A stretch of 64,000 nt of DNA from JADJPO01 sp963825645 (GTDB lineage: Bacteria > Actinomycetota > Actinomycetes > Actinomycetales > Kineosporiaceae). The DNA lies in the NCBI GenBank assembly GCA_963825645.1, contig CAWGTT010000003.1:431111-495110 (forward strand). The letters are read 5' to 3'. Both the position numbers and the translations under genes were made by a program. Of this stretch, positions 9,446 through 18,677 are shown one piece after another (the stretch's first letter is position 1; each line of letters starts with the position of its first letter). The notes under the pieces are model-generated. The model searched no databases, had not been told where the DNA came from, and was given only the letters and a program-made list of their open reading frames with translations.

Positions 9446-9517
9446 TGGGCGATACTGGGATCGAACCAGTGACTTCCTCGGTGTGAACGAGGCGCTCTCC
9501 CGCTGAGCTAATCGCCC
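9446..9517 (-). tRNA. tRNA-Val (anticodon CAC)
   Basis: Folds as a standard cloverleaf: acceptor GGGCGAT/ATCGCCC, D-arm GCTC...GAGC, anticodon arm CCTCG-TTCACAC-CGAGG with CAC at positions 34-36, and T-arm ACTGG-TTCGATC-CCAGT. Discriminator A; the CCA end is only partly encoded (ACC then G). It is close in sequence to tRNA-Val(GAC) at 13030, and its 3' flank also resembles that gene's flank. Confidence 0.97.
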
Positions 9518-9644
9518 TCGCATCGTGCTGGCCCGATGCTAGCGAACCAGGACTGGCCCGGCCCAATTCGTTCCCCGGCCCAATTCGTCCCCGACTCGAG
9601 ACGTAACCCGCGCCGGTGACACCACGCGGCGAATGCCTTCCTGG

Positions 9645-10163
9645 TCAGGCCCAGGTAGAGAGCTGCTCCAACCCCGGCAACGGCGGGACGATCCATCCCG
9701 GGATCCACCCGGGCAGTCCGAGCAGGGCGGCAGTCGCGTAGAGCACCCCCGCGACGAACGCCATGGTGACCAAGCCCACCAGCAACCGCACCGGCCAGGA
9801 CTGCGCTGTGATCCAGTCCGTCCAGGCCCTCACCTGGGTCTGGACCACGGCCAGAAGACGCTGCGCCCACCTGAACTCCGAGGCGAGGATCAGCAGGCCG
9901 ACGATCACGATCAGCCACCCGGGGCCGGGGAACGGCACCAGAACCAGGCCGAGTGCCACCACCAGTGCACCGACAACACCCACAGTGACGCGATATGCAT
10001 GACTCGTCACTGGATGTGACTTCAGTCTATCTCGGGCACCTCGGGCACTCCTGGTCGCACCGGACAATCTTTGGCGACCAGAGGGGGGACGCGCCGCTTC
10101 AGCGGGTCCCGAACTCCCGTTGGGAGTGGAATGCTGTCCCTCGCCGGAATGCTCGACTGACAC
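9645..10163 (-). CDS. TIGR02611 / PGPGW-motif membrane protein
   Basis: 172-aa integral membrane protein from a GTG start at 10163. Hydrophilic Arg/Ser-rich N-terminus (about 55 residues), then a transmembrane helix running into the defining motif PFPGPGWLIVIVGLLIL (about residues 78-94), and two more hydrophobic helices near residues 120-150. This is the PGPGW family typical of actinobacteria. Function unknown; proposed to be a small structural membrane protein. It lies back-to-back with ssgB on the opposite strand, about 100 bp apart, with no evident shared operator. Confidence 0.88.
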   Translation of the reverse strand: MSVEHSGEGQHSTPNGSSGPAEAARPPSGRQRLSGATRSARGARDRLKSHPVTSHAYRVTVGVVGALVVALGLVLVPFPGPGWLIVIVGLLILASEFRWAQRLLAVVQTQVRAWTDWITAQSWPVRLLVGLVTMAFVAGVLYATAALLGLPGWIPGWIVPPLPGLEQLSTWA

Positions 10164-10264
10164 CTGCTCACTCTAGGCCGCCCGCACCGATCGGATGCGT
10201 GTGGTAGACCTCAGCAGGGGCTGGAGAGTGCACGCCGGGGGCCGCCACTCGAGTAGGGAGCACC

Positions 10265-10675
10265 ATGCAACCGCACGTGGACGTCGAGGCGTCGGTGCAT
10301 CTGCGACTGGTCGTCGCCGATGCCGACGCGGTTCCCCTCCCGGTCAGCCTGCGATATAGCGCTGCGGACCCCTACGCAGTCCGTGCGGTGTTCTCCGGTG
10401 ACGGCATGGAGGTGGAATGGGTGTTCGCGCGTGACCTCCTGCGCAACGGCCTGAGCTGCCCGGTAGGTGACGGCGACGTGCATGTCTGGCCCTCCTGGGG
10501 CACCGGCCGCGAACTGTTGATGATCTCCCTGACCTCTCCCGACGGGCAGGCCGTGCTCGAGGCGGGTGCGGACGACGTCCGTGCCTTCCTGGACCGCACC
10601 GCGGCGGTCGTACCGGACGGTGAGGAGAGCATCCACCTCGACCTGGACACCACCCTCATCCGGCTTCTCTCCTGA
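10265..10675 (+). CDS. ssgB: SsgB-like sporulation/cell-division regulator (SALP)
   Basis: 136-aa SsgA-like protein. Diagnostic SALP stretches are LRYSAADPYAVRAVF, the helix EWVFARDLLRNGL and GDVHVWP, all at the positions expected for SsgB. In Streptomyces SsgB helps position FtsZ during sporulation septation. Streptomyces ssgB is located near thrS, as here, which supports orthology over other SALPs. ATG start at 10265. This gene is the best indicator in the window that the host is a morphologically complex actinomycete; whether it sporulates cannot be told from this alone. Confidence 0.9.
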   Translation: MQPHVDVEASVHLRLVVADADAVPLPVSLRYSAADPYAVRAVFSGDGMEVEWVFARDLLRNGLSCPVGDGDVHVWPSWGTGRELLMISLTSPDGQAVLEAGADDVRAFLDRTAAVVPDGEESIHLDLDTTLIRLLS

Positions 10676-10717
10676 CACCGGGGGCCAGGCCCGCCCCACG
10701 GTGATCAGGGATCCGGC

Positions 10718-11575
10718 TCAGGGATCGATCTGCGCTGCTGCCTGCCGCGCGAAGAGCTTGACGGCGGCGCGGCCCAGCTCTGAGCCGGCCACCGGACGCC
10801 CGTCCAGCAGCTGAACCTGCTGGACGTTACGGGTCGACGAGGTCAGCAGCACGTCGACGGCGCTCGACAACTGCGCCATCGGCAGGTCCTTCTCAACCAG
10901 AGGCAGGCCCTCGGCCGCCGCCCACTCCAGCAGCAGCTCGCGGGTGATTCCGGCCAGGCAACCGGACGACAACGGCGGGGTGGCCAGGGAACCGTCGCCC
11001 AGGTCGAGCAGCACGTTGGAACCGGTTCCCTCGCAGAGCATTCCAGTCGTGTTCGCAAGGAGTGCCTCGTGGGCGCGGCGGGCGCGAGCGTACTGCAGAG
11101 CGACGACGTTCTCGGCGTACGAGGTGGTCTTCGCGCCGGCGGTCGCCGAGTGCTCGTTGCGGCGCCACGGCACGCTTACCGCGGCGATCCGGTCCGGCCA
11201 TACGGCAGTAGCCGAGACCGCCACCACGATCGTGGGCGCGGAGGTGCTGCGGTCCGAGCCGAGCGGCCCCGCTCCCCCGGTCACAGTGATCCGCAACCGG
11301 CCCAGCACCAAGCCACCAGCGGCGGCCAGCAACTGCTTGGCACCCGCGCGGATCTGCTCGACGTCCGGCTCGGGCAACCCGAGAACCGACGCCGAACGAG
11401 CCAGCCGGCGCAGGTGCCGGGTCAGCGCGAACGCCTGGCCGTCGACCACCTTGCAGGTCTCGAACACTCCGTCGCCGACGGTCAGGCCATGGTCCAGCGC
11501 ACTGATCCGAGCCTGCGTCCCGTCGATGACACGGCCGTCGATCCAGACCAACGGCGTGGCGGGGTGACCACTCAT
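10718..11575 (-). CDS. pabC: Aminodeoxychorismate lyase (class IV aminotransferase)
   Basis: PLP enzyme of fold type IV, 285 aa, converting 4-amino-4-deoxychorismate to p-aminobenzoate and pyruvate in folate synthesis. Typical motifs: VWIDGRVI near the start, HGLTVGDGVFET (residues 28-39), the presumed PLP lysine in GAKTTSYAENVVALQYA, and EGTGSNVLL. The ATG at 11575 overlaps the stop of the upstream pabB (ATGA). Overlap with pabB, rather than with a branched-chain amino acid operon, favours pabC over a D-amino acid or branched-chain aminotransferase. A longer open frame extending upstream is only the out-of-frame shadow of pabB. Confidence 0.9.
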   Translation of the reverse strand: MSGHPATPLVWIDGRVIDGTQARISALDHGLTVGDGVFETCKVVDGQAFALTRHLRRLARSASVLGLPEPDVEQIRAGAKQLLAAAGGLVLGRLRITVTGGAGPLGSDRSTSAPTIVVAVSATAVWPDRIAAVSVPWRRNEHSATAGAKTTSYAENVVALQYARARRAHEALLANTTGMLCEGTGSNVLLDLGDGSLATPPLSSGCLAGITRELLLEWAAAEGLPLVEKDLPMAQLSSAVDVLLTSSTRNVQQVQLLDGRPVAGSELGRAAVKLFARQAAAQIDP

Positions 11576-12750
11576 CGCTGCCTCTCCACTTCGGCTTGTC
11601 GGGCTGCGTCCGGCGCGGACGCCAGGGCTACCAGCCTCGCGGCCTTGAGCTCGGTCTCGGCCCATTCGCCGTCCGGGTCGCTGCCCCAGGTGATCCCGGC
11701 GCCGGTGCCGAACCAGATGCGCGGCCCGCGATCGGCGCCGACCGGCCCGGCGCGCGAACCGTCTGCCGGATGCTCCCACCAAAAGGTCCTGATCCCTACC
11801 GCCAGGCAGGCGGTCCCGGTGTCGGCGTCCACCCAGCCGATGGCACCGCAGTAGGGGCCGCGGGCCGCCGGCTCGAGATCGACGATCGCCCGCAGCGCAC
11901 TGCTCTTGGGCGCCCCGGATACCGACCCGGGGGGCATGGTCGCGGCCAGTATCTGCGGCCAGGTGGCGCCTTCGGTCAGCCGGCCGCGAACGGTGGAGAC
12001 CAGGTGCACCAGGCCCGGGTGCTGCTCGATCTCGAGTAGCCCGGTGACCTCGACGGTGCCCGGCCGGCAGGTGTGCTGCAGGTCGTTGCGCATCAGGTCG
12101 ACGATCATCACGTTCTCGGCCTCGTCCTTGGGAAGCAGGTCGGCCGCGGTCCGCCCGGTGCCCTTGATCGGCGAACAGGTGATCACCTCGCCCTCCCGGC
12201 GCAGGAACAGCTCCGGGGACGCCGAGACCACTCGGGTGCGCGGCAACCCGCCGGCCGCCGGCACGTCGATCACACCTGAGTAGGGGGCGGGGTTGCCCCG
12301 GGCCAGCCGGACGGCGAGCGCCCACGGGTCGTGCTGCTCGCCGTCCGGGCCGCCCACCGGCGCCGAAACCAGGCGGCAGAGGTTGACCTGGTAGACATCG
12401 CCCTCCCGGATCCGGCGGCGGATCTCGCCGACCCCCGCGACGTAGGCGGCCCGGTCCAGGGACGACGTCCAGTCCCCGGGGACCCCGGGCCAGGGCGAAC
12501 TGGGCGTCGGTAGCGGTCGTGGCAGACGGCGGGCGAAACGCCACAGCCGGACGGCGCCCTCAAATGTGATCACGACCGCCCACCAGCCGCCCCGGTCGAG
12601 GACGGCCGGGTCGTTGCTCGCCTCGACCACGTCGTGCGCCATCGCGCCGCCGAACCAGGCCCGACCCTGGCTGCCGGCCGGAACCGCCTCGGCGACGGCC
12701 TGATCCGTGAGGCGCTGCGGCCGCCCGGATCCCGAAGACCCTGTGGGCAC
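11572..12750 (-). CDS. pabB: Aminodeoxychorismate synthase component I
   Basis: Chorismate-binding enzyme, 392 aa, which with an amidotransferase (PabA/TrpG, not in this window) makes 4-amino-4-deoxychorismate. The family motifs are present: IREGDVYQVNL, SPELFLRR, CSPIKGTGRT with the PIKGT active-site segment, DLMRNDL, and PPGSVSGAPK. The N-terminal TrpE-like regulatory domain is short. It is coupled to pabC by a 4-nt overlap. The start at 12750 (ATG) gives a plausible but low-complexity first 20 residues; a later start is possible. Confidence 0.9.
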   Translation of the reverse strand: MPTGSSGSGRPQRLTDQAVAEAVPAGSQGRAWFGGAMAHDVVEASNDPAVLDRGGWWAVVITFEGAVRLWRFARRLPRPLPTPSSPWPGVPGDWTSSLDRAAYVAGVGEIRRRIREGDVYQVNLCRLVSAPVGGPDGEQHDPWALAVRLARGNPAPYSGVIDVPAAGGLPRTRVVSASPELFLRREGEVITCSPIKGTGRTAADLLPKDEAENVMIVDLMRNDLQHTCRPGTVEVTGLLEIEQHPGLVHLVSTVRGRLTEGATWPQILAATMPPGSVSGAPKSSALRAIVDLEPAARGPYCGAIGWVDADTGTACLAVGIRTFWWEHPADGSRAGPVGADRGPRIWFGTGAGITWGSDPDGEWAETELKAARLVALASAPDAARQAEVERQR

Positions 12751-12837
12751 GTGGGCACGCTAGTGGTTGGACGCTCCCCGTGCCGGTCGGCTAATGTTCC
12801 AGACGCCGCTGGGAGCCGAATCGGTCGCCGGCAGCAC

Positions 12838-12910
12838 GCGGACGTGGCTCAGTTGGTAGAGCATCACCTTGCCAAGGTGAGGGTCGCGGGTTCGAATCCC
12901 GTCGTCCGCT
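12838..12910 (+). tRNA. tRNA-Gly (anticodon GCC)
   Basis: Cloverleaf with acceptor GCGGACG/CGTCCGC, anticodon stem TCACC/GGTGA and loop TTGCCAA giving GCC. Discriminator T. First of a tandem Gly-Cys-Val cluster, an arrangement common in actinobacteria. CCA is not encoded. Confidence 0.97.
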
Positions 12911-12932
12911 CGGAGATCCCACCCGATGACTC

Positions 12933-13003
12933 GGTGGAGTGGCCGAGAGGCGAGGCAACGGCCTGCAAAGCCGTCTACACGGGTTCAAATCCCGTCTCCA
13001 CCT
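12933..13003 (+). tRNA. tRNA-Cys (anticodon GCA)
   Basis: Acceptor GGTGGAG/CTCCACC, anticodon stem ACGGC/GCCGT with loop CTGCAAA giving GCA, T-arm with GTTCAAATC. Discriminator T. It lies 22 nt after tRNA-Gly, so probably one primary transcript. Confidence 0.97.
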
Positions 13004-13029
13004 CCTAGGACCCGCCGAGGCGGGTCCGC

Positions 13030-13104
13030 GGGCGATTAGCTCAGTGGGAGAGCGCTTCCTTGACACGGAAGAGGTCACTGGTTCAATCCCAGTATCGCCC
13101 ACCA
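13030..13104 (+). tRNA. tRNA-Val (anticodon GAC), CCA encoded
   Basis: Acceptor GGGCGAT/ATCGCCC, anticodon stem CTTCC/GGAAG with loop TTGACAC giving GAC, T-arm ACTGG-TTCAATC-CCAGT, discriminator A and encoded CCA (13102-13104). Third of the tandem cluster. The accessory mosaic begins directly behind it; the Tn7-like transposon inserts 124 bp past the CCA. Confidence 0.97.
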
Positions 13105-13116
13105 CATCAGTGCAGG

Positions 13117-13151
13117 TCAGAGGCCGGTTCCGGAGTATCGGAGCCAGTCTC
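13117..13151 (+). terminator. Probable terminator of the tRNA Gly-Cys-Val transcript
   Basis: Imperfect hairpin about 15 nt after tRNA-Val: arms AGAGGCCGGTTCCG and CGGAGCCAGTCTCT, mismatched at one internal position, with a short loop. The same position behind the paralogous tRNA-Val(CAC) holds a perfect hairpin. Confidence 0.5.
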
Positions 13152-13227
13152 TAGATCGTTTGTTAGCGATGTGTTAGCACGTCTGCCCGTCGAAACGCCC
13201 GCGGAGGATCCTGGATCCGCATGGACG

Positions 13228-13232
13228 TGGGC
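13228..13232. repeat. Target-site duplication TGGGC, left copy
   Basis: TGGGC immediately precedes the TGTCA terminus at 13233. The identical TGGGC follows the opposite TGACA terminus at 18678-18682. A 5-bp duplication is the hallmark of Tn7/Tn5053/Mu-type transposition. Confidence 0.88.
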
Positions 13233-13258
13233 TGTCAGTCTCAGGCAATCTGGCGTCT

Positions 13259-13340
13259 GTCTCACTCGGTCTGAGGCATGTGGCTGGTTGTCTCACTCGA
13301 TCTGCGACACGCCATAGTTCGTCTCATTCGTTCTGAGGCA
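13259..13340 (+). repeat. Left-end transposase-binding repeats, 31-bp phased
   Basis: Three 20-bp direct repeats start at exactly 31-bp steps: 13259 (GTCTCACTCGGTCTGAGGCA), 13290 (GTCTCACTCGATCTGCGACA) and 13321 (GTCTCATTCGTTCTGAGGCA). A diverged related sequence (GTCTCAGGCAATCTGG) lies at the terminus, 13238. Spacing of about three helical turns places them on one DNA face, as in Tn7-type ends. Confidence 0.85.
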
Positions 13341-13360
13341 CGGCGCGTAGCGTTCTGATC

Positions 13361-14160
13361 ATGGCAGCGGTGGCTGCTGTGCGGGTTCGGGCTGTTGACT
13401 CGGTCTGGGTGGAGTGCCGGTCAGCGGACGGTGGGGTGCGGTCCGGACCGTGGTCGTCGTCGTGGACGACGCCGTTGGAGTCGGCGTTGCCGTGGCGGGG
13501 GTTCGCCTCGTATCGCGGGCAGTCGAGCTTCTCGGGCTGGTGGTGGTCGGCGACCACAGGGGCGCATGTGGGGTTCGAGTCCTGGCTGGAACGCGACCAG
13601 TTGATGATGCTGGACTTCGACCCGAGCCGTGATCGGGATCGTGTCGCAGCCGTTCCGGCTGTCCTGGCGGGACGCCGACAGGGGCGCGGCGTCGGCATGT
13701 GCCGGACTACTTCGCCCGGCTGGCGGACGGGTCCGGGTTGGTGGTCGACGTGCGCGCCGACGATCGGGTCGAGGAGCGTGACGCGGCCGCGTTCGAGGTG
13801 ACCCGGCAGGCGTGCGAGCAGGTCGGGTGGCGGTTCCGGCGGGTCGGCGCGGTCGGGCCGACGTTGCTGGCGAACGTGCGGTGGCTGGCCGGCTACCGGC
13901 ATCCGCGTCATGGCCGGATCGTCGAGATGGATGCCGCACGAGAGGTGTTCGGCGCCGGGATGCCGTTGGGTGAGGGCGCGCGGCAGGCTGGGTGACCCGG
14001 TGCGGGTGCTGCCCGGGCTCTACCACTGGCTGTGGTGCGGGCGTCTGCACGCCGCCGGTCTCGAGCGGGTGGCGTTATCGCTGAGCGACGCCGGTGTCGT
14101 GTCGTCGACGCGGCCGGTGGATCGGCGGCGGTGCAGCGGCTGGGGAGGTGGTGCGGATGA
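13361..14160 (+). pseudogene. tnsA: TnsA-like transposase endonuclease, frameshifted
   Basis: TnsA-type restriction-like nuclease that cuts the 5' ends of the element. Piecing frames together gives GFASYRGQSSFSG, GFESWLERDQLMMLDFDP, then VSQPFRLSW, HVPDYFARLADGSGLVVDVR and finally LPGLYHWLW. The core E...D...(D)V.R pattern of this fold is in the ESWLERD / PDYFARL / VVDVR blocks. Three shifts are needed near 13638, 13678 and 13985, each explained by one extra base. ATG start at 13361, right after the last left-end repeat. If the extra bases are real, the gene is dead; if they are consensus errors, it encodes a protein of about 260 aa. It ends near the TnsB start. Confidence 0.75.
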
Positions 14161-16378
14161 GTGGTGGTCCAGTTCGTCGGCAGGTGGTGCGGGTCGGGGA
14201 TCGGGTCCGGTTCGACGGGCGCCGAGCACGAGGTCGTCGGCCTGGACGGGGCCATGGTGCGCCTGGCACCGGCCGGGGAGCGGCCGGCGGGCACGAGTGG
14301 CGGGGCGTCGGTGGTGCTGCTGACCCATCTGCTGGCGGCGGTGGACTTCGCGGTGTTGTCCGATCCCGGGCCGGGAGTCACGGACGGGGCCCGGTCACGG
14401 TGCTGGAGGATCTGCCACCGGCGGCGGCCGAGCGGGCGGCCTGGTGGGAACGGCACCTGGTGGAGTTGATGACCGGCCTGGCCCCGGACGCCGGGCCGGG
14501 AACGCCCCCGCGGGCGGAGTACGACCCGCTGCGGGTGTCGCTGCGGGCCCGGGAGACAGGCCAAGGTTGAGGAGTTGGCGCGGGCTGGGGAGCGGGTGTC
14601 GCTCAAGCACGGTCCAGCGGATGCGCCGCCGTTACGAGCGGGCCGGGTTGGCCGGGCTGGTCGACCGGCAGGCTGGCCCCGGGCGACGGGCCGCCCGAGG
14701 GCCGGGTGGATCGGCGGGTGGTCGAGGCCGTCCGGGAGGCGATGACCGCCACCGCGCAGGCGTCGACGGTGTCCCGTGCGACGTTGATGCGTCAGGTCGA
14801 GCAGCGCCTGCGCGACGAGCACGCACGCCGATGGCGGACGACGATGTGGTGAGGTGCGGCGCGCCGGTGATGCCGTCCCGGGCGACGTTCTACCGGCTGG
14901 TCGAGTCGATCGAGGCCGGGCGGGGCACGTTCGCATCGGCGCGGACGCGCCGGTCGCTGGCTCAGCGTCCGGACGGCGCGCACACGCTGGTGACGGCGTT
15001 GCGGCCGGGTGAGCTGATGGAGATCGATTCCACGCCGTTGGACGTGCTGGTGGTGCTGGACGACGGCTCGACGGATCGGGCGGAGCTGACCGGCTGGTCG
15101 ATGTCGCGACCCGCACCCTGGCGGCGGTGGTGCTGCGGCCGAGCACCAAGGCGGTCGATGCGGCGTTGTTGCTGGCGCGGGCGTTGACCCCGCAGCCGCT
15201 GCGCCCGGGCTGGCCTGAGGCGTTGCGGATGGCGCGGTCGGTGCTGCCGTATCCGGCGATGCTGGACGTCGACGAACGGCTCGCCGCCGCGGCGGCTCAG
15301 CCGGTGATCTTCCCGGAGACCATCGTGTGTGACCGCGGGAAGGTCTACCTGTCGGCGGCGTTCCGGTCGGCGTGCCAGTCGCTGGGGGTCTCGCTGCAAC
15401 CGGCCCACCCCAGAACCCCGACCGACAAGCCGATCATCGAACGGACTCTGGGTTCGGTGTCCGGACTGTTCGCCCAGCACGTGGCCGGTTACACCGGCCG
15501 CAGCGTCGAGCACCGCGGCGGCGACGTCGCCGCGCAAGCGGTCGTGGCCGATCCACGCCTTGCAGGACCTGCTCGAGGAGTGGGTGGTCGCGTGCTGGCA
15601 GCACCGCCCGCACGAGGGCCTGCGCGACCCGCTCACTCCCGGGGTGATGCTCAGCCCGAACGAGAAGTACGCCGCGCTGGTCGCGGTCGCCGGCTACGTG
15701 CCGGTCGCGTTGAGCGCGACCGAGTACATCAGCCTGTTGCCGTCGTGCTGGCGGGCGATCACCACGACCGGGATCCGGATCGGGCACCGCTCCTACGACG
15801 CCGACGCGTTGAACCCGTTGCGGGGGCAACGCTCCGGGGTGGCCGGACGCGGGCATCGCTGGCAGGTCCACTACGACCCCTACGACGTCACCCGGGTCTG
15901 GGTCCGCGACCACTGGAACGACCACGGGAACAACGCCTGGATCATGGCGCCGTGGCGGCACCTGTCCACCGCCCCGGCCCCGTTCGCCGAGGCCGCCTGG
16001 CGCCACGCCCGCGAGGTCGTGGCCCGCCGCGGCACGGATCCGGGCACCGAGACCGAGATCGCCCAGGCCGTCGCGAGCATCCTGCGGCGCGCCGCCACCG
16101 GCCCGGACGACCTCCCCGAGGGGCAGGCCGCCGATGCGTCCCAGCGCACGGGGAAGGCGTCTCGGGAGTCGGCTGCGGCTCGGCGCAAGGACCGCAAGAA
16201 GGCCGCCCGCGCACGAGCGGCGACCCCGGACCGTCGCGCCGCACCCGCCGGCCTGCATCCAGACCAGGACTCCGATCCCGCTGCGTCTGCACCGGACGTG
16301 GCGCGGTCGGCCGGCGCCGGCCAGGCCACGTCGGCACCAGCAGCCGCCCGACGTCGAGGTCTTCCCGCGCCACGGTGA
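14157..16378 (+). pseudogene. tnsB: TnsB-like DDE transposase, frameshifted
   Basis: Mu/TnsB-type integrase-fold transposase. The probable ATG is at 14157 after GGGAGGTGG. N-terminal helix-turn-helix region (TVQRMRRRYERAGLAGLVDR near 14620), then the catalytic core: first Asp in EIDSTPLDVL (~15025), second in VCDRGKVYLSAAF (~15330), Glu in DKPIIERTLGSV (~15435), followed by the Mu-C-like beta-barrel (GRGHRWQVHYDPYDVTRVWVRD, ~15860) and a basic C-terminal tail (SAAARRKDRKKAARARA) likely to contact TnsC. All three catalytic residues survive. At least six frame changes lie between 14219 and 15530. Expected intact length is about 720 aa. Confidence 0.8.
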
Positions 16379-16449
16379 GCAGGACGACGAGGTTCCCGCG
16401 GTGGTGGTGCCGTTGGAGATCTTCGACGCCCGTAAGGAGGCCGACGGCG

Positions 16450-17536
16450 ATGGTGACCTCGACGGTCTTCGAGTGTCGGGGTGGAGGGCCCGGACCGGCG
16501 GGACCCGACGACGTCGCTGAGCGGGTGGCGGCGGTTCGTGCAGACCGACCCGGCGTCGTTCGACCTGCTGCCGGACGAGCGAGTGGCAGGGCCTGGACGA
16601 CGCCGCCCGGCAGACCTACGACGAGGCACGGTTGGACTACCACTCCGAACTGGTCGTGGTCACCACCTCGACGGTGAAGACGATCATCCGGCAGGGGTCG
16701 CTGCTGACGGTGCTGAACCGGCGCGAGGTCGGCGCCCGCCGCGGGCTGATCGTGTCCGGGGACGGCACCACCGGCAAGACCACCGCGTTGAAGCAGTTCG
16801 GCCGCGCCTACGAGCTACGGGTCCGGGCCCGCTACCCCGACCCGGGCACGGATCCCGGTCGTCTACGTCACCACCCCCGCGTCGGGGTCACCGCGCAAGC
16901 TGGCGTTGGAGTTCGCCCGGTTCCTGGGCCTGCCGGAGTTCACCCGCCGGGACAACACCACCGACATCGCCGAGGCGGTCTGCCGGGTCCTGGTCGACGC
17001 GAAGATCGACGTGGTGCTGGTCGACGAGATCCACAACTTGAACCTGGCGACCAGGCCCGGGTGAGGACCTGTCGGACCACTTGAAGTACTTCACCGAGCA
17101 CATCCCGGCCACGTTCGTCTACGCCGGGATCGACGTGGAGCGCTCCGGGTTGTTCACCGGGATCCGGGGCCGGCAGCTGGCCGGACGGTGCGTGCTGCTG
17201 CGCACCAACGCGTTCGGCTACGTCGACGAATGGCACCAGCTGATCGCCGCCCTCGAAGGCGCCCTCCGGTTGCACGCCCACGTCCCGGGCACCCTGACCG
17301 GGCAGGCCCGCTACCTGCACCAACGCACCGGCGGGATGATCGGCAGCCTGATGCACCTGATCCGCGCCGCAGCGATCACCGCGATCCTGGACGGCACCGA
17401 AGCCATCACCCCGGACCTGCTGGACGAGATCCAGATCGACCACAGCGCCCAGTCCGCCGCCACCCCAGCCCTGCTGTCCCGACTGACCGGCGATGGCCAC
17501 GACGACGCGCGACCGCGACCACGGCCGGGTCGGTGA
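16450..17536 (+). pseudogene. tnsC: TnsC/TniB-like AAA+ transposition regulator, frameshifted
   Basis: AAA+ ATPase linking target selection to TnsB. Walker A SGDGTTGKTT at ~16757, Walker B VVLVDEIHNL at ~17011, followed by sensor region YFTEHIPATFVYAGIDVE and C-terminal lid helices (RYLHQRTGGMIGSLMHLIR). Three frame breaks at about 16579, 16846 and 17060 are each repaired by removing one base. About 350 aa when joined. Its 3' end overlaps the start of TniQ at 17493, as in intact Tn7-like operons. Start taken as ATG 16450; a later start is possible. Confidence 0.78.
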
Positions 17537-18529
17537 CCGTGTGCGGCGCGTCGGGTCCGGGACATCCGGGTCCCCACCCCGTGGCTGGATCCCGAAGCCC
17601 CCGCCGCCGGTCCCGCGGCTGGTGGTCCCGTTGCAGGACGAGACCCGGTTCTCCTACCTGGCCCGGGTGGCCGCCGCCAACCACGTCCCCGACCGCGCCG
17701 TCTGGGAGCGGCTCACCATGCGTCCACCGGACACCGACGAGGACCCGCCGGTCAGGTCCCGGTGGATCGCCGCACTGTGTGGGATCGACCAGCAGCGGCT
17801 GCTGTCCGCGGTCCCGGACCTGCAGGTCGGCTCGACCGGTCCGGGCGGGCCGCTGCCGGTGACCGGGCGGCCGCTGCCCGAACCATGCCGGCCACCGGCC
17901 GCCGTGCCGGTTCTGCGCCGCCCGCCGCGGCGCGGCCCCCACCGCGAGCGTCGACCCGGACTGGGTCGCTGGAGCCGGAGATCTGGCTCAGCGTCGAGGA
18001 CAACGTCTGCCGCCGACACCAGGTCTGGATCGGGCCCGACGCCGACAGCTACGACCAGCAACTCGACCTGCCGAGCCCTGCCCGAGGTCGTCCAGGCCCA
18101 GACCCGCCACCGGCGCCTGGTCCGCCGCCGCGGCCGGCGCGAAGTGTTCCTCGCCTACACCGACGCGGCCAGCATCTGGTGGAAACTGGCCTGGCTGCAC
18201 GACTACAGCACCGAACGCGACCAGCGCCTCCACCGCTACACCGGCGCGCGACATCGACTCGGAGGACCTCGACTTCCACGACCCGCTGCGCCGCGCAGTC
18301 GATCTATCCCGAGACCGTCGCCCTGACCGCGCTGCTGGCCAGCCGCTACTGGCGCAAGAAGATCATCGACCGCCGACCCCAGGCACGCCCAGCCCGACAG
18401 GCATTCCACGCCGAGTTCACCCGCCGCGTCACACCCCACCACCACCAGCACGACCGGGTCGAACGCCTCATCCAGGAGCACCTCGCCGATCCCCAGCGCC
18501 GCTACCGCATCCCCGACCGGCAGCCGTGA
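17493..18529 (+). pseudogene. tniQ: TniQ/TnsD-like target-selection protein, frameshifted
   Basis: TniQ-family protein. The conserved N-terminus is legible: PPVPRLVVPLQDETRFSYLARVAAANHVPD (short blocks near 17600-17690), then WIAALCGID, a Cys/His cluster ending VEDNVCRRHQVWIG (~18000), and a helical C-terminus ending RYRIPDRQP. At least three frame changes (near 17880, 18086, 18245). The single-TniQ architecture and the insertion next to a tRNA gene suggest TniQ-guided attachment to the tRNA region, as in some other Tn7-like elements; this is inference. No CRISPR component accompanies it. Confidence 0.72.
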
Positions 18530-18576
18530 CACCGTCACCGAACGGGTCCGCGTCAGAGACACGCGCCTCGCCCAGT

Positions 18577-18671
18577 CCCAGACCGTTTGAGACGCCCCAG
18601 AGCACCGGCGTCTCAAACGATCTGAGGCACCGCAGGTCAGCGACATGATCGTGCCTCAGATCGAATGAGAC
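18577..18671. repeat. Right-end transposase-binding repeats
   Basis: Three copies of the end-repeat motif: 18577-18593 (inverted, ending CCGTTTGAGAC), 18610-18629 (GTCTCAAACGATCTGAGGCA, same orientation as the left repeats) and 18652-18671 (inverted, TGCCTCAGATCGAATGAGAC). The first two face each other and form a palindrome around 18594-18609. The outermost copy leads into terminal TGACA. Confidence 0.82.
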
Positions 18672-18677
18672 ATGACA

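Larger units (their letters stand above)
13233..18677. mobile_element. Tn7-like transposon (TnsABC + TniQ), 5.4 kb, no cargo
   Basis: Complete element: termini TGTCA (13233) and TGACA (to 18677), flanked by 5-bp TGGGC duplications. Plus-strand coding order is TnsA endonuclease, TnsB DDE transposase, TnsC/TniB AAA+ regulator, TniQ target factor, with tightly packed or overlapping borders. Internal 20-bp end repeats sit at both ends as expected for TnsB binding sites. All four genes carry frameshifts, so as read the element is defective. It has no cargo gene, no Cas genes and no CRISPR array. It sits downstream of tRNA-Val, in a sequence whose twin exists behind the other tRNA-Val of this window. 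Confidence 0.88.

Noticed and set aside
10718..12544. 608-aa minus-strand ORF covering pabC plus a region over pabB
   Set aside because: Its first half is pabB in the wrong frame; only the second half (pabC) is real, and the true start is ATG 11575.
12791..13105. Minus-strand ORF with GDTGIEPVTSS sequence
   Set aside because: Well-known spurious translation of antisense tRNA genes.
13233..18677. CRISPR-associated transposon
   Set aside because: TnsABC and TniQ are present but no Cas gene, no CRISPR repeats and no guide-like array occur in the window.
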